The translations under genes and the position numbers were made by a program. A stretch of 64,000 nt of DNA from Bacillus sp. USDA818B3_A (GTDB lineage Bacteria; Bacillota; Bacilli; Bacillales; Cytobacillaceae), in the NCBI RefSeq assembly GCF_009928415.1, contig NZ_JAABNN010000009.1, forward strand, positions 62,001 through 126,000, written 5' to 3'. Below the pieces are notes generated by a model, which worked only from the letters and a program-made list of their open reading frames with translations, made no database searches and was not told the origin of the DNA. This document shows positions 34,843 through 49,934 of the stretch, one piece after another (the stretch's first letter is position 1; the number at the start of each line of letters is the position of its first letter).

Positions 34843-35679
34843 TCAATCGGCCAATAACCCTGAAAGCACGTCCAGCGTCCGTTCCATCGCCTCATTCGGA
34901 TTCTGCACATATTGATAAGATGTATACTCTAAAGTGAGCGATCCCTGATAACCATGATGGCTCAACTGATCCATATATCTCTGCAGCGGCAGGACCCCAT
35001 CTCCCCATACCAAATGGCCCTCCGGTTTCCCATCAATAAAATGAATATGGACAATCTCATCTTTAAGTATGCTGAAATAATCATTGAAATCTTCATTAGC
35101 TAAAGCCATCGGTATGGTATCAATCATCCCTTTGAGGAAGGGACTATTTACCTCCTTTAGCATCGCTTTTAATGATTTCGCATCGTTGATGATATTGGAT
35201 TCTACTCTTGTTAAAGGTTCAAGCGCAAGGGTTAACCCTAGTTCGCCGGCAACCTTTGATAACTTTTCCAGCGAATCTCTCGTTCTTTTCCATGCTTCGT
35301 GTCGATCCTCATTTTCATAGCCCCAGCCTGGCGTGACCAATAGTAACGGTGCCTCTAATTCTTTGGCTGCTTCCGCGGATTTGATGAAATATTGAATGCT
35401 TCTTTCCCGAATTCGTTCCTCTTTAGCCGCCAGGTTGATGGGATACACACACTGCTCTGGTGTAAAACAGACCACCGATAAGTTCCTTCTATCAATCTCT
35501 CTTTTAATATTTTTCATTTCGTGGAGTGTTAGTTCATCTACATAAAAGTGAGGGGATGCTCCCCATAGTTCGATATTTTTGCATTCATATCGGACCATTG
35601 CATCTAAAAAGTATTCCAAAGGATAGTGCTTATAATGGAAGTTCATTCCTGTAATTTGACCCCTCGTGATCTTTGACAT
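34843..35679 (-). CDS. frlC: sugar isomerase/epimerase, FrlC-like
   Basis: 278 residues, AP-endonuclease-2-type TIM barrel with metal ligands visible in LALEPLTRVESN (Glu), KGMIDTIPMAL (Asp), VHIHFIDGK (His) and LTLEYTSYQY (Glu). E. coli FrlC interconverts psicoselysine and fructoselysine at C3 and lies in the frl operon; the same context here supports that role. AAGGGGATGGGGAA precedes the ATG. It lies 106 bases upstream of frlR on the same strand. Tagatose-epimerase-like activity on another ketose adduct cannot be excluded. Confidence 0.78.
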   Translation of the reverse strand: MSKITRGQITGMNFHYKHYPLEYFLDAMVRYECKNIELWGASPHFYVDELTLHEMKNIKREIDRRNLSVVCFTPEQCVYPINLAAKEERIRERSIQYFIKSAEAAKELEAPLLLVTPGWGYENEDRHEAWKRTRDSLEKLSKVAGELGLTLALEPLTRVESNIINDAKSLKAMLKEVNSPFLKGMIDTIPMALANEDFNDYFSILKDEIVHIHFIDGKPEGHLVWGDGVLPLQRYMDQLSHHGYQGSLTLEYTSYQYVQNPNEAMERTLDVLSGLLAD

Positions 35680-35758
35680 TTCCCCATCCCCTTCACTTCA
35701 TCCAGTATTTATTTTTAAAAATAAAAACAATCTAATTTAGTAAGATATTTGAAGTTAA

Positions 35759-35780
35759 TATAACATTATAATATGTTATA
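35759..35780. promoter_or_regulatory. operator-like palindrome before frlC-frlR
   Basis: TATAACAT (35759-35766), TATAAT, ATGTTATA (35773-35780): perfect 8-bp arms. It shares these arms with sites before frlB and frlO. Confidence 0.6.
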
Positions 35781-35835
35781 AGTCAATTTAATATTAACTC
35801 CTATTAAAATATAAAATTTAATTTTTCAAAAGAGA

Positions 35836-35893
35836 TTGACAATTTAAAATATGTATAATACTATAACATCATATAATGTATTATTATATGTTA
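35836..35893 (+). promoter_or_regulatory. frlB promoter with overlapping operator
   Basis: TTGACA (35836-35841), 17 bases, TACTAT (35859-35864); then TATAACAT (35862-35869) and ATGTTA (35888-35893) arms cover the -10 and start region, a layout suited to repression. Confidence 0.6.
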
Positions 35894-35922
35894 GACCAAA
35901 CAGTCCTAAGGAGGAAAAATGA

Positions 35923-36909
35923 ATGGTGAACTCACAAGTAGTTGTAGATCCACAGGTAAAAAATGTGTTAGATGCTTTGAAAGGCCGTACAATTAACCAT
36001 GTATACTTTGTTGCATGCGGCGGTTCCTCGGCTATCATGTATCCGAACAAATATATCATGGACCGTGAAGCAAAAAACCTTACTTCTGATGTTTACAGCT
36101 CCAATGAATTCATTCATCGCAACCCTAGAAAACTTGGCGAAAATTCTCTTGTCATTCTGTGCTCGATGTCAGGTACCACTCCTGAAACCGTAAAGGCTGC
36201 TGAATTTGCCCGTCAAAAAGGGGCATTAACAGTCGGTTTCACAAACGAACCAACCTCCCCGCTGGCACAGGAAAGTGAATTCGTCGTTAAATACGAATGG
36301 GGTGCCGAGTCCGTTGCCTTCAATACCAACTTAGGTTTACTTTATCAATTAACGCTTGGGGTTCTAAATGTCCTAGAAGGTAATGATAAGTTTGAAAAAA
36401 TGGTCAATAGCTTAGCTAATACAGAGGCTGCTTTTGAACGTGCGAATCAGCAATTTGCTGAAAGAGCCCAACAATTTGGCCAACAATATAAAGATGAAAA
36501 AGTTATTTATACGATGGCAAGCGGAGCAAACTATGGAATTGCTTATTCCTATGCGATTTGTATCCTCATGGAAATGCAGTGGATCCACTCCAATGCGATT
36601 CACGCTGGCGAATACTTCCACGGTCCATTTGAAATCATTGATGAAGAAGTACCATTTATTATCCTGCTTGGTTTGGATGAAACACGTCCATTAGATGAAA
36701 GAGCACTAGAATTTTCGAAACGATATGGCAAAAAACTCGTGGTTTTAGATGCAAAGGAACTTGATTTAACAGGAATTGACCCTGAGCTGCAAGGTTATAT
36801 TGCACCGCTGGTATTAAATAACGTTCTCCGCCGCTATGCTGAGCAATTAGCCGATTCCCGTAATCACCCGCTTTCCAAAAGAAGATATATGTGGCAAGTT
36901 GAATACTAA
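35923..36909 (+). CDS. frlB: fructosamine-6-phosphate deglycase FrlB (SIS domain)
   Basis: 328 residues, the same length as B. subtilis FrlB; ATG eight bases after AGGAGG. Two SIS domains: YFVACGGSSAIMYPNKYIM and VILCSMSGTTPETVKAAEFA (phosphosugar-binding Ser/Thr loop), then NYGIAYSYAICILMEMQW with the general-base region HAGEYFHGPFEII. It cleaves 6-phosphofructosyl-amino acids to glucose-6-phosphate and free amino acid. Transcribed alone, convergent to frlD, and separated from it by two terminators. Confidence 0.9.
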   Translation: MVNSQVVVDPQVKNVLDALKGRTINHVYFVACGGSSAIMYPNKYIMDREAKNLTSDVYSSNEFIHRNPRKLGENSLVILCSMSGTTPETVKAAEFARQKGALTVGFTNEPTSPLAQESEFVVKYEWGAESVAFNTNLGLLYQLTLGVLNVLEGNDKFEKMVNSLANTEAAFERANQQFAERAQQFGQQYKDEKVIYTMASGANYGIAYSYAICILMEMQWIHSNAIHAGEYFHGPFEIIDEEVPFIILLGLDETRPLDERALEFSKRYGKKLVVLDAKELDLTGIDPELQGYIAPLVLNNVLRRYAEQLADSRNHPLSKRRYMWQVEY

Positions 36910-36919
36910 AATGAAACCG

Positions 36920-36945
36920 CTCCTTAAGTCTTAAGACTTGGGGAG
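36920..36945 (+). terminator. terminator of frlB
   Basis: CTCCTTAAGTC (36920-36930) and GACTTGGGGAG (36935-36945) with TTAA loop, followed by TTTATTT. Confidence 0.75.
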
Positions 36946-36965
36946 TTTATTTATATGGATAGGAG

Positions 36966-36995
36966 AAGAACCTGTTCTACAACGAACAGGTTCTT
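36966..36995 (-). terminator. terminator of the frlONM-SIS-frlD operon
   Basis: AAGAACCTGTTC (36966-36977) and GAACAGGTTCTT (36984-36995): perfect 12-bp stem, six-base loop, four bases past the frlD stop on the minus strand. Confidence 0.8.
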
Positions 36996-36999
36996 TGCC

Positions 37000-37836
37000 T
37001 TACCCTATCATGATTCGCTTGCCGCGCTTCTTCCCATGACCGAAAGCACCATAGCGCTGGCATGTTTCCGCCGCCGCTGCAGCGCCCTTCTCCATCGCTG
37101 CCTGTGTATCGCCATGCGATACGTACTCTTTTAAAAAGATCGCTACAAACGTATCGCCCGCTCCAAGGGTATCCACTACATCCGTTTCGACAATTCCTTG
37201 TTGATATACCTGTTTTGAATCTGAAAATAACGATCCCGCCGAACCCCGGGTCACAATAATATTCGGTGTGCCTAGCTGGTGAACACGTGCAATAAGTGCT
37301 TCACATTCCTCCTGTGTCAGGTCGCCGCCTGAGAAAATGGCATACTTTATAAATGGGCAAACAAGCTCTAAATAGTCCTCATCATACCTAGTTGAAAAAT
37401 CAAATGAGATATCAATATACTGCTGCAATAATGGCAATTCTTTTTCTAAATGGCTGAATACGCTCGTATGCAGCAGCGAGAAAGTGCTGATAAACGCCAG
37501 TTCTGATTCAGTAAAGTTCAATTTCAGTTCTTTCTGAACACCGCCTTTATTCGAGCCGACAAACTTACGGTCGCCCTGCTCATCCAATGTAACAACTGCT
37601 TCTCCTGAGGGTCCGTACACTTTCCTTACCCGGGAAACATCAATTTGTTCCTGTGCTAACGAGTTGACAATATGCTCGCCCTCTTCGTCATTCCCAACAA
37701 TACCAATATATGAAACTTCCGCTACGCCATATCGCTTCCAAAATACAGCCACGTTGACGGCATTCCCGCCTGGAAACATTTCTTCTCGATCCTCATAATA
37801 ATCGACTACATTATCTCCAACCGCTATTAATCTCAT
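37000..37836 (-). CDS. frlD: fructosamine 6-kinase FrlD (PfkB family)
   Basis: 278 residues. Ribokinase/PfkB fold with GDNVVDYYEDREEMFPGGNAVN-like substrate region (PGGNAVNVA) and the ATP/anion-hole motif DTLGAGDTFVA near residue 215. FrlD phosphorylates imported fructosyl-amino acids on C6, giving the substrate of FrlB. Last gene of the import operon; 55 bases follow the SIS gene. Confidence 0.88.
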   Translation of the reverse strand: MRLIAVGDNVVDYYEDREEMFPGGNAVNVAVFWKRYGVAEVSYIGIVGNDEEGEHIVNSLAQEQIDVSRVRKVYGPSGEAVVTLDEQGDRKFVGSNKGGVQKELKLNFTESELAFISTFSLLHTSVFSHLEKELPLLQQYIDISFDFSTRYDEDYLELVCPFIKYAIFSGGDLTQEECEALIARVHQLGTPNIIVTRGSAGSLFSDSKQVYQQGIVETDVVDTLGAGDTFVAIFLKEYVSHGDTQAAMEKGAAAAAETCQRYGAFGHGKKRGKRIMIG

Positions 37837-37891
37837 TAATTGTCCCTCCCATTAGTGAATAAGGGAAAGAATCATCTTTCCCTTACGTTTT

Positions 37892-38905
37892 TTAATATGC
37901 TACTGTCCGGTAATATCTGCGAATCTCTAACGAATGGTTCCGTTTATCCTCGAGGTGAACGCTAAGTCTTTGGAGAAGAGTCGACGTTACAATTGGCGAT
38001 AAATACTTTCTAAATTCCAGACTAATACCCTCTAGTGCATAGTCTTTTGTATCAAGCACCGTCAATTTCTTCGTATACTGCTCAGCAAACTGCTCGACAC
38101 GATTCATTAGTGGACGAGTTTCATCTTCTCCTTTTAATAGAATCATACTTGTATCTTCTTCAACCAGTTCCAATGTGCCATGGAAGAATTCCGCTGCATG
38201 GATGGATTTCGTTTTAATCCACTGCATTTCTTCCAATACACACATTGCATACGAGTAGGCACGGCCCCATGTCGTTCCTGAACCAACCACCATATGGTAT
38301 GGCTCATCCTTATAAACAATCGCAAAGGCTTCTGCTTTAGGCTCAAATTTTTGCTTTGCCTCGATTAACCTTTCTGGAAGTATTTCAAGCTGTGCGGCAA
38401 ATCTTTCATAGTCAGGAAAGTCTCCATTTTTATGCATCAGTCTAAAAATAAGGTGAAAGAGCACTAATTGATTGGAGTCACTGGCAAAGTCATTTTCTGC
38501 AAAGTTGACTAATGGGAAGTCTACTGTGTCAGCAAGCGGCTTATTGTACTCACCTGTTAAGCCAATAGTAGTTGCGCCTATGCCCTTGCAATATTTGGCT
38601 GCCGTAACCGTCTCCTCTGTCGTCCCTGATAGAGAAGAGAGAATGACTAGGGAGTCTTCACTTAACTGTTTATGATTTTGTAAAACCAATTCTGCGGCAA
38701 TTTCGGCATAGGCTGGAATCGTCGATGTTGAGTTCACTATATATTCGAATGGATAGAAGGTTGCCACTGCGCCGCCGGATCCGATTAAGAATAGGTTTTT
38801 AAAGCCTTTTTCGTAGACTTTATCTACTACTCTTTCAATTTCTTTTCTCAGCCCGATGGCTCCACCTGTCACCTTTAAATACTTTTCTCTGCTAAAGTTC
38901 AACAT
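37892..38905 (-). CDS. second SIS-domain deglycase (FrlB paralogue)
   Basis: 337 residues from the ATG at 38905 (AGGGAGTG upstream). Two SIS domains, with FLIGSGGAVATFYPFEYIV, LVILSSLSGTTEETVTAAKY, then TWGRAYSYAMCVLEEMQW and HAAEFFHGTLELVEE. It is clearly related to FrlB but diverged, with a 15-residue longer N-terminus. Its place between the importer and frlD suggests a deglycase for another 6-phospho-Amadori or Heyns compound (compare the glucoselysine-6-phosphate and fructoselysine-6-phosphate deglycase pair of Salmonella). The substrate is an inference. Confidence 0.8.
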   Translation of the reverse strand: MLNFSREKYLKVTGGAIGLRKEIERVVDKVYEKGFKNLFLIGSGGAVATFYPFEYIVNSTSTIPAYAEIAAELVLQNHKQLSEDSLVILSSLSGTTEETVTAAKYCKGIGATTIGLTGEYNKPLADTVDFPLVNFAENDFASDSNQLVLFHLIFRLMHKNGDFPDYERFAAQLEILPERLIEAKQKFEPKAEAFAIVYKDEPYHMVVGSGTTWGRAYSYAMCVLEEMQWIKTKSIHAAEFFHGTLELVEEDTSMILLKGEDETRPLMNRVEQFAEQYTKKLTVLDTKDYALEGISLEFRKYLSPIVTSTLLQRLSVHLEDKRNHSLEIRRYYRTVAY

Positions 38906-38936
38906 TGCGTCCACTCCCTATAATAATTTTTAAAAA

Positions 38937-39851
38937 TTATCCCTTCACACTTCCCTCGGCTAAGCCGCGGACAAAGTATTTTTGCATCATGAGGAAGATG
39001 ACTATCAGCGGAATGGCGGAAATGACCAAACCTGCCATTAACACACCCCAGTTCGTGCTCAGGGCACCTTTAAACACTAAGAGTCCAGAGGTAATCGGTT
39101 TAACGTCTTCTGTTTGAATAAAGAGAATCGAAAATAAAAATTCATTCCAAGCATAATAAGCAGTCAAAATGACACCCGTGAACAAAATCGGTCTGCTCAT
39201 TGGCAGGAATATTTTTGTAAATACTTTAAAGCTGTTAGCCCCATCGAGGTACGCAGATTCCTCTAGCTCTTTCGGGATTGATAGGAAAAAGGAACGAATT
39301 AACAGCACGGTTAAAGGAATTCGGTAGGCCGTAAACGTTAGAATCAATGCCCAGTACGTATCAAAGATTCCCAGCTTTTGAACCAATTCATAGAGCGGAA
39401 TTAAACTGCTTTGCGGGGAAAACATCAGACCCGCTGAAACAAACAAGAGCAGGAACTTGCCGCCTTTGATTTGAAAACGAGTCAATCCATACGCACACAA
39501 GGAGCTAACCGACACCGTCAACAAACAGGTCCCGCCCGTGATAATCAAACTATTCATGAAGTAGCTGGAAACCCCTTGTTCCCAAGCCGTCGTATAATTT
39601 GAAAACAGCCACTCTTTTGGAAGTCCCCAGCTGTCGTTAAAAATGGCAGCCGTCGTTTTAAAGGAGTTAATGACCATCCAGAACAATGGATAGGCAATGG
39701 CCGCAAAGTAAAGGAGTAAAAAGAGAAAGATCAATCCGGCAACGATTGAAAAGCCAGATTTGCTTTTAGTAGATTTCAAGTTCAGACCAGCAATTTCCTT
39801 GAGCTTGCCATCTTGTCTTACTGTATCTCCCTGTGATTCCACCAGCTTCAT
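38937..39851 (-). CDS. frlM: ABC sugar-type permease FrlM
   Basis: 304 residues, six membrane segments; binding-protein-dependent permease with the EAA-type loop EESAYLDGANSFKVFTKIFLP. It pairs with FrlN, three bases upstream. The extra 30 or so polar residues at the N-terminus are cytoplasmic. No ATPase gene is present; in B. subtilis the shared ATPase MsmX energises such importers. Confidence 0.87.
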   Translation of the reverse strand: MKLVESQGDTVRQDGKLKEIAGLNLKSTKSKSGFSIVAGLIFLFLLLYFAAIAYPLFWMVINSFKTTAAIFNDSWGLPKEWLFSNYTTAWEQGVSSYFMNSLIITGGTCLLTVSVSSLCAYGLTRFQIKGGKFLLLFVSAGLMFSPQSSLIPLYELVQKLGIFDTYWALILTFTAYRIPLTVLLIRSFFLSIPKELEESAYLDGANSFKVFTKIFLPMSRPILFTGVILTAYYAWNEFLFSILFIQTEDVKPITSGLLVFKGALSTNWGVLMAGLVISAIPLIVIFLMMQKYFVRGLAEGSVKG

Positions 39852-39853
39852 TT

Positions 39854-40729
39854 CTACTCCTCCCCTGTTTTTAAGAATTTATTCTGTACAAAATAAAAGA
39901 TCAGCGTGATACCAAGAATCACGTTTGCGATTGATGAAGCAAATCCCGGTTCATTATCAATAAACGCTTTTTGATAGAGATATGTACTAAAAACCTGTGA
40001 TGAGTTCCCTGGACCACCACTCGTTAATACATATACTTCACTAAAAACTAAGAACGAGCCAGTCACTGTATAGATTAATAGAACAAAGGTCATTTCTTTT
40101 ACTTGCGGAACAGTAATGCTGAAGAATGTACGAATCTTCCCGGCCCCATCGATGGTGGCCGCTTCATATAATTCTCCTGGAACCTTTTGCACTGCTAGCA
40201 CGTATAACATGACCGCATAGCCAATACTTTGCCATTGAGAGACAAAAATGACTGCATAGATCGCTGTTTTGGGGTTGCCCAGCCAGCCCTCTGCCAAATC
40301 CCCTAGTCCGATTAGCCGTAAGAAACTGTTTAGCAGTCCTACTTCCGGATTGTAAATAAAACTAAACAGGATTCCGATGACCGTCATCGAGATGAGAACG
40401 GGGATGAAAAAGGTTGTCCGGAAGAAAGTAGAAAATCTCCTGAAAATCTTATCTTCCAGTACCGCTGCAATCACTAACCCAAGCCCAACCTGCATAATCA
40501 CAGATATTACCGCGTATAACATATTGTTTTTTATCACTTTGTAAAAGACAGGATCTTTAAAGAGTCGTAGATAATTATCCAGGAAAACAAAGCTTCTATC
40601 TGATGTAAATGGGTTCCATTCATAAAAGCCATTTACGACATTTCGAACTAATGGGTAGTATACAAATAAAGCCAGCATAATTAAGGCAGGTGCCATGTAT
40701 AGAATTGGGACCATTCTTTTCTCGCGCAT
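39854..40729 (-). CDS. frlN: ABC sugar-type permease FrlN
   Basis: 291 residues from the ATG at 40729, with GGGGGGGTTAAG upstream; the frame opening at 40756 has no site. Six membrane segments and the EAA loop YEAATIDGAGKIRTFFSITVP. Together with FrlM it forms the import channel for glycated amino acids. Spacing to frlM is two bases. Confidence 0.87.
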   Translation of the reverse strand: MREKRMVPILYMAPALIMLALFVYYPLVRNVVNGFYEWNPFTSDRSFVFLDNYLRLFKDPVFYKVIKNNMLYAVISVIMQVGLGLVIAAVLEDKIFRRFSTFFRTTFFIPVLISMTVIGILFSFIYNPEVGLLNSFLRLIGLGDLAEGWLGNPKTAIYAVIFVSQWQSIGYAVMLYVLAVQKVPGELYEAATIDGAGKIRTFFSITVPQVKEMTFVLLIYTVTGSFLVFSEVYVLTSGGPGNSSQVFSTYLYQKAFIDNEPGFASSIANVILGITLIFYFVQNKFLKTGEE

Positions 40730-40827
40730 CTTAACCCCCCCAAAAACCAAAATCATTTAGCATTTTGCCGGTTAAAAGTGAGTTGTTGTCTCTCTTAACC
40801 GGCAGCTTTGATAGATTTGCACTACTT

Positions 40828-42105
40828 CTACTTGTTATACACTTGTTTTGCTGCTTCTTGAACACTCTTCATAACATCTGCAGGCTTCATTCCGCCGCCA
40901 AGCATCGTCTGTACTCCGTCACCGTATGGTTTAAAGATTCGGCTGTCTAACGCACTATCAGTCCAGATCAACATATTTTTCTGTTCCTTAATTAAATCCA
41001 TTGCTTTGACTTCTTCTTTTGTTGCTGTATTTTCATTGACTGCATCAGCAACCGTACTAGCTAATCCAGTATCTTTAATTAACTTTTCGCCATTTGCTTT
41101 AGACGTCATAAACTTCAAGAACGCCATTGCTTCTTTCGGATGAGTAGACTTACTGTGAACCATAAAGCCTTCAGGTGCACCGATTAAACCGCCCTGATCC
41201 CCTTTTGCCCCATCAATCGTTGGTACCTTAAAAGTGTCCCATTTAAAGGCTGCATCTTTCATATACGTAATTTCCTGTGTTTCTAAAAATGTGATTGCTG
41301 CTTTCCCGCCCAGGAATAGGCTTCTTGCCTCATCGTGAGCAACAGCATTTGGATCTTCATTGAAATATGGTCTTAATTCATTTATTTTCTTTAATGCTTC
41401 TACATATCCAGGATCGGTAAACTTAGCCCCCTGATAGCTAAGATCTTTGTCCAGCACTTCCTTAGGCACTAATCGCTGATTTAAAGCTGTTACATAGTGA
41501 GCTGCAGCCCAAGGTGATTTATTTCCCAGGATGATTGGCGTTGTTCCATTCTTTTTAATCGCTGCCAATACGTTCATGAACTCATCCCACGTAGTTGGTG
41601 CTTTCAATCCCAACTTATCAAACAAATCTTTGTTATAAAAGAACAGCTTACTGTCTGTAAAAAGCGGTACTCCATAGACTTTGTCGTCCTTTTTAAAGAA
41701 GTCTACTTGTGAGCCGATTAACTGGCCAGACCAGTCAGTGTCTTCTTGATAGTATTTTGTTAAATCTAACGCCACACCATCTCTAATAAACTTTTGTCCG
41801 TATTCTCCAGCCCAGCTAAAGAATACATCTGGCGGGTTTTGGCTTCCTAACAGGACATTGGCCTTTTGCTTATAATCATCGTTTAAGGCGGTTACTTCTT
41901 CGACTTTAATGTTAGGATTTTTCTTTTCAAATTCGGCAATAACACTTTTAAAATAGGACTTATACGGTTCATTTGGCCATCGGTAGAAAAATGTGATGGT
42001 CGTCTTTCCATCACTGGATTTTGAAGTGGAGCTTTTTGAGGAACATCCGATCAATAATGACATAACCAATAAAAAACTGAATGCTGTTTTCATCCAACGT
42101 TTCAC
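40828..42105 (-). CDS. frlO: ABC solute-binding lipoprotein FrlO
   Basis: 425 residues from the GTG at 42105, seven bases after GGGGGG; an ATG at 42111 directly touches the site. Lipoprotein signal MKTAFSFLLVMSLLIGC (lipobox LIGC), then an extracellular solute-binding family 1 fold (TFFYRWPNEPYKSYFKSVIA, VFFSWAGEYGQKF, TTWDEFMNVLAAIKKNG). It captures fructosyl-amino acids outside the cell, judging from context. First gene of the operon; an operator-like palindrome lies 140 bases upstream. Confidence 0.87.
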   Translation of the reverse strand: MKRWMKTAFSFLLVMSLLIGCSSKSSTSKSSDGKTTITFFYRWPNEPYKSYFKSVIAEFEKKNPNIKVEEVTALNDDYKQKANVLLGSQNPPDVFFSWAGEYGQKFIRDGVALDLTKYYQEDTDWSGQLIGSQVDFFKKDDKVYGVPLFTDSKLFFYNKDLFDKLGLKAPTTWDEFMNVLAAIKKNGTTPIILGNKSPWAAAHYVTALNQRLVPKEVLDKDLSYQGAKFTDPGYVEALKKINELRPYFNEDPNAVAHDEARSLFLGGKAAITFLETQEITYMKDAAFKWDTFKVPTIDGAKGDQGGLIGAPEGFMVHSKSTHPKEAMAFLKFMTSKANGEKLIKDTGLASTVADAVNENTATKEEVKAMDLIKEQKNMLIWTDSALDSRIFKPYGDGVQTMLGGGMKPADVMKSVQEAAKQVYNK

Positions 42106-42245
42106 ATACATTCCCCCCAATAAATTCACTTTAAGGACAAAGAACATTTTTAAACCGCTTTCATAAGTGCTCAAATGATCTAACTGTTCTGTCTCTATCT
42201 TCTCCTCCTTCGACTTATCCTGTCATTGTTTATCACCTGTTGTAT

Positions 42246-42269
42246 TATAATATATTATTACATGTTATA
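42246..42269 (-). promoter_or_regulatory. operator-like palindrome before frlO
   Basis: TATAATAT (42246-42253) and ATGTTATA (42262-42269), eight bases apart; the right arm is identical to those before frlC and frlB. The 451-bp gap from frlO to atpC holds only this region, AT-rich sequence and the atp terminator. Confidence 0.55.
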
Positions 42270-42514
42270 ACGTTTAACGTCAATATCGAAATAGCTAAAA
42301 CTTTCAAATAATTCACCCTAGCTTTATGTACGATTTTTTCGGCTGCCGAAATGATATTGTACAATACTGCCTTATTACATAAAAATACCATAATAACAAT
42401 ATTTCTAATAGAATAAAATTATCTATTAAATAATTATTTTGCTTGACCACTTCGTATTTTATATAAGAGGTGTTACTTGAAATCCATGACCTTGGACGCA
42501 GCATAAACATAAAA

Positions 42515-42544
42515 AACCCCTCCGGTTCAAACCAGAAGGGTTTA
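42515..42544 (-). terminator. terminator of the atp operon
   Basis: AAACCCCTCCGG (42515-42526) pairs with CCAGAAGGGTTT (42533-42544), with G-U/mismatch near the centre; on the minus strand a T-run follows. It lies just after the atpC stop. Confidence 0.85.
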
Positions 42545-42556
42545 TAAAATGCAATA

Positions 42557-42967
<411 letters not shown>

Positions 42968-42985
42968 TTACCCTCCTGGCAAACT

Positions 42986-44422
<1,437 letters not shown>

Positions 44423-44435
44423 TCAGAAAGAGGCC

Positions 44436-44456
44436 GGGAATGGTCGACTCATTCCC
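44436..44456 (-). other. hairpin between atpG and atpD
   Basis: GGGAATG (44436-44442) and CATTCCC (44450-44456) with a seven-base loop; a second smaller one (ACCCTGGCTAGGGT) lies near 44476. Not followed by a T-run on the coding side, so processing or stability is likelier than termination. Confidence 0.5.
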
Positions 44457-44511
44457 AAGACTCTTCCTATCTTGGACCCTGGCTAGGGTTCTTTTTTATA
44501 AAATTAAAGCA

Positions 44512-45375
<864 letters not shown>

Positions 45376-45399
45376 TCACCACCCTTATTCAAAGAATGT

Positions 45400-45437
45400 G
45401 GATTTGAGACCGTGCGGCGGACCGCACGCCCAAATCC
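45400..45437 (-). other. strong hairpin between atpA and atpG
   Basis: GGATTTG, bulge, CGTGCGG (45411-45417), CGGA loop, CCGCACG (45422-45428), CC, CAAATCC (45431-45437): 14 base pairs. No T-run follows; a likely mRNA stability or stoichiometry element. Confidence 0.6.
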
Positions 45438-45456
45438 TTCAATATGTCAGACCCTA

Positions 45457-48107
<2,651 letters not shown>

Positions 48108-48179
48108 TCATGCATTTGAACAAACATAAATGAATGGCGAAGGATTCGTTTATCTTCGCCACCTGGAATTTCCTGAGTT

Positions 48180-48419
<240 letters not shown>

Positions 48420-48476
48420 TTAAATGTATGAAAACATAATATTTTTTTGTTTTGTTCATGAGTATGAACGGTTATT

Positions 48477-49196
<720 letters not shown>

Positions 49197-49212
49197 TCAC
49201 CTCACTTCCCCT

Positions 49213-49587
49213 TCATTTATGTACATTTAGTGCATTGTAAAAATAATCTATCATAATGACAATATAGGATGTCATTAGTCCTATCACATAACTAAAGATA
49301 TTAAAATATTCAGGGTACTTCAATGCAATTGCTGCTCCAATACCCGCTGTCGCCATCCTTGATAAGGAGCCCAGCGATCGGGGTTTTTTCCCCTCTGTTA
49401 CTTGTTTGTCAAACTTTTCTGTCTTCCTTACCAGTAACAAAAGATTAAGAAAACCAAAGCATGTCCCTAAAATCAATCCAAGAAAGATTGTTTGGTAACT
49501 AGTAAATCCCCAGCAAAGAACATAAATGGCTAACAAGTAGAATATCCATTTCTTTTGCCTGTTGTACATGACTCTAAAATCTGGCAT
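49213..49587 (-). CDS. atpI: ATP synthase subunit I
   Basis: 124 residues, four membrane segments (YLLAIYVLCWGFTSYQTIF, LGLILGTCFGFLNLLLLV and a C-terminal pair). AtpI helps assemble the c-ring. It is placed as in other Bacillus, ahead of atpB and two bases after atpZ. Confidence 0.88.
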   Translation of the reverse strand: MPDFRVMYNRQKKWIFYLLAIYVLCWGFTSYQTIFLGLILGTCFGFLNLLLLVRKTEKFDKQVTEGKKPRSLGSLSRMATAGIGAAIALKYPEYFNIFSYVIGLMTSYIVIMIDYFYNALNVHK

Positions 49588-49589
49588 TA

Positions 49590-49814
49590 TTATTTATCTC
49601 CTGAATAGAAATGGCGGATGGAAAGAAGCATGGCATACGTTCCTGATGCCAGTCCCAAAAGCAGTCCGATTATTAAGAAAATTGGTTCGGTACCCCAGTG
49701 CCGATCAAGCCATCTTCCGGCAAAAATACCTATGAGAATGGAGCCAACTAACTGGGAGACAATCGCGGACATTAACGCCATTGCTTGCAATGGGTTGCGG
49801 TTATTTTGACGCAT
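49590..49814 (-). CDS. atpZ: AtpZ/AtpI family protein
   Basis: 74 residues from the ATG at 49814 (GGAGGATGTGATTTT upstream). Two membrane helices (MALMSAIVSQLVGSILIGIFAG and FLIIGLLLGLASGTYAMLL) with the conserved GRWLDRHWGTEP loop; AtpZ family, proposed partner of AtpI. First gene of the atp operon. Confidence 0.85.
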   Translation of the reverse strand: MRQNNRNPLQAMALMSAIVSQLVGSILIGIFAGRWLDRHWGTEPIFLIIGLLLGLASGTYAMLLSIRHFYSGDK

Positions 49815-49934
49815 AAAATCACATCCTCCATTCTTAAGAGAATGTCCATCGTTGGGCATTAAAAATTCATTTCATTAAAACTATCTTTATATAGATATTT
49901 TTATATGAAAACCCTCTCATCCATACCCTTTGTA

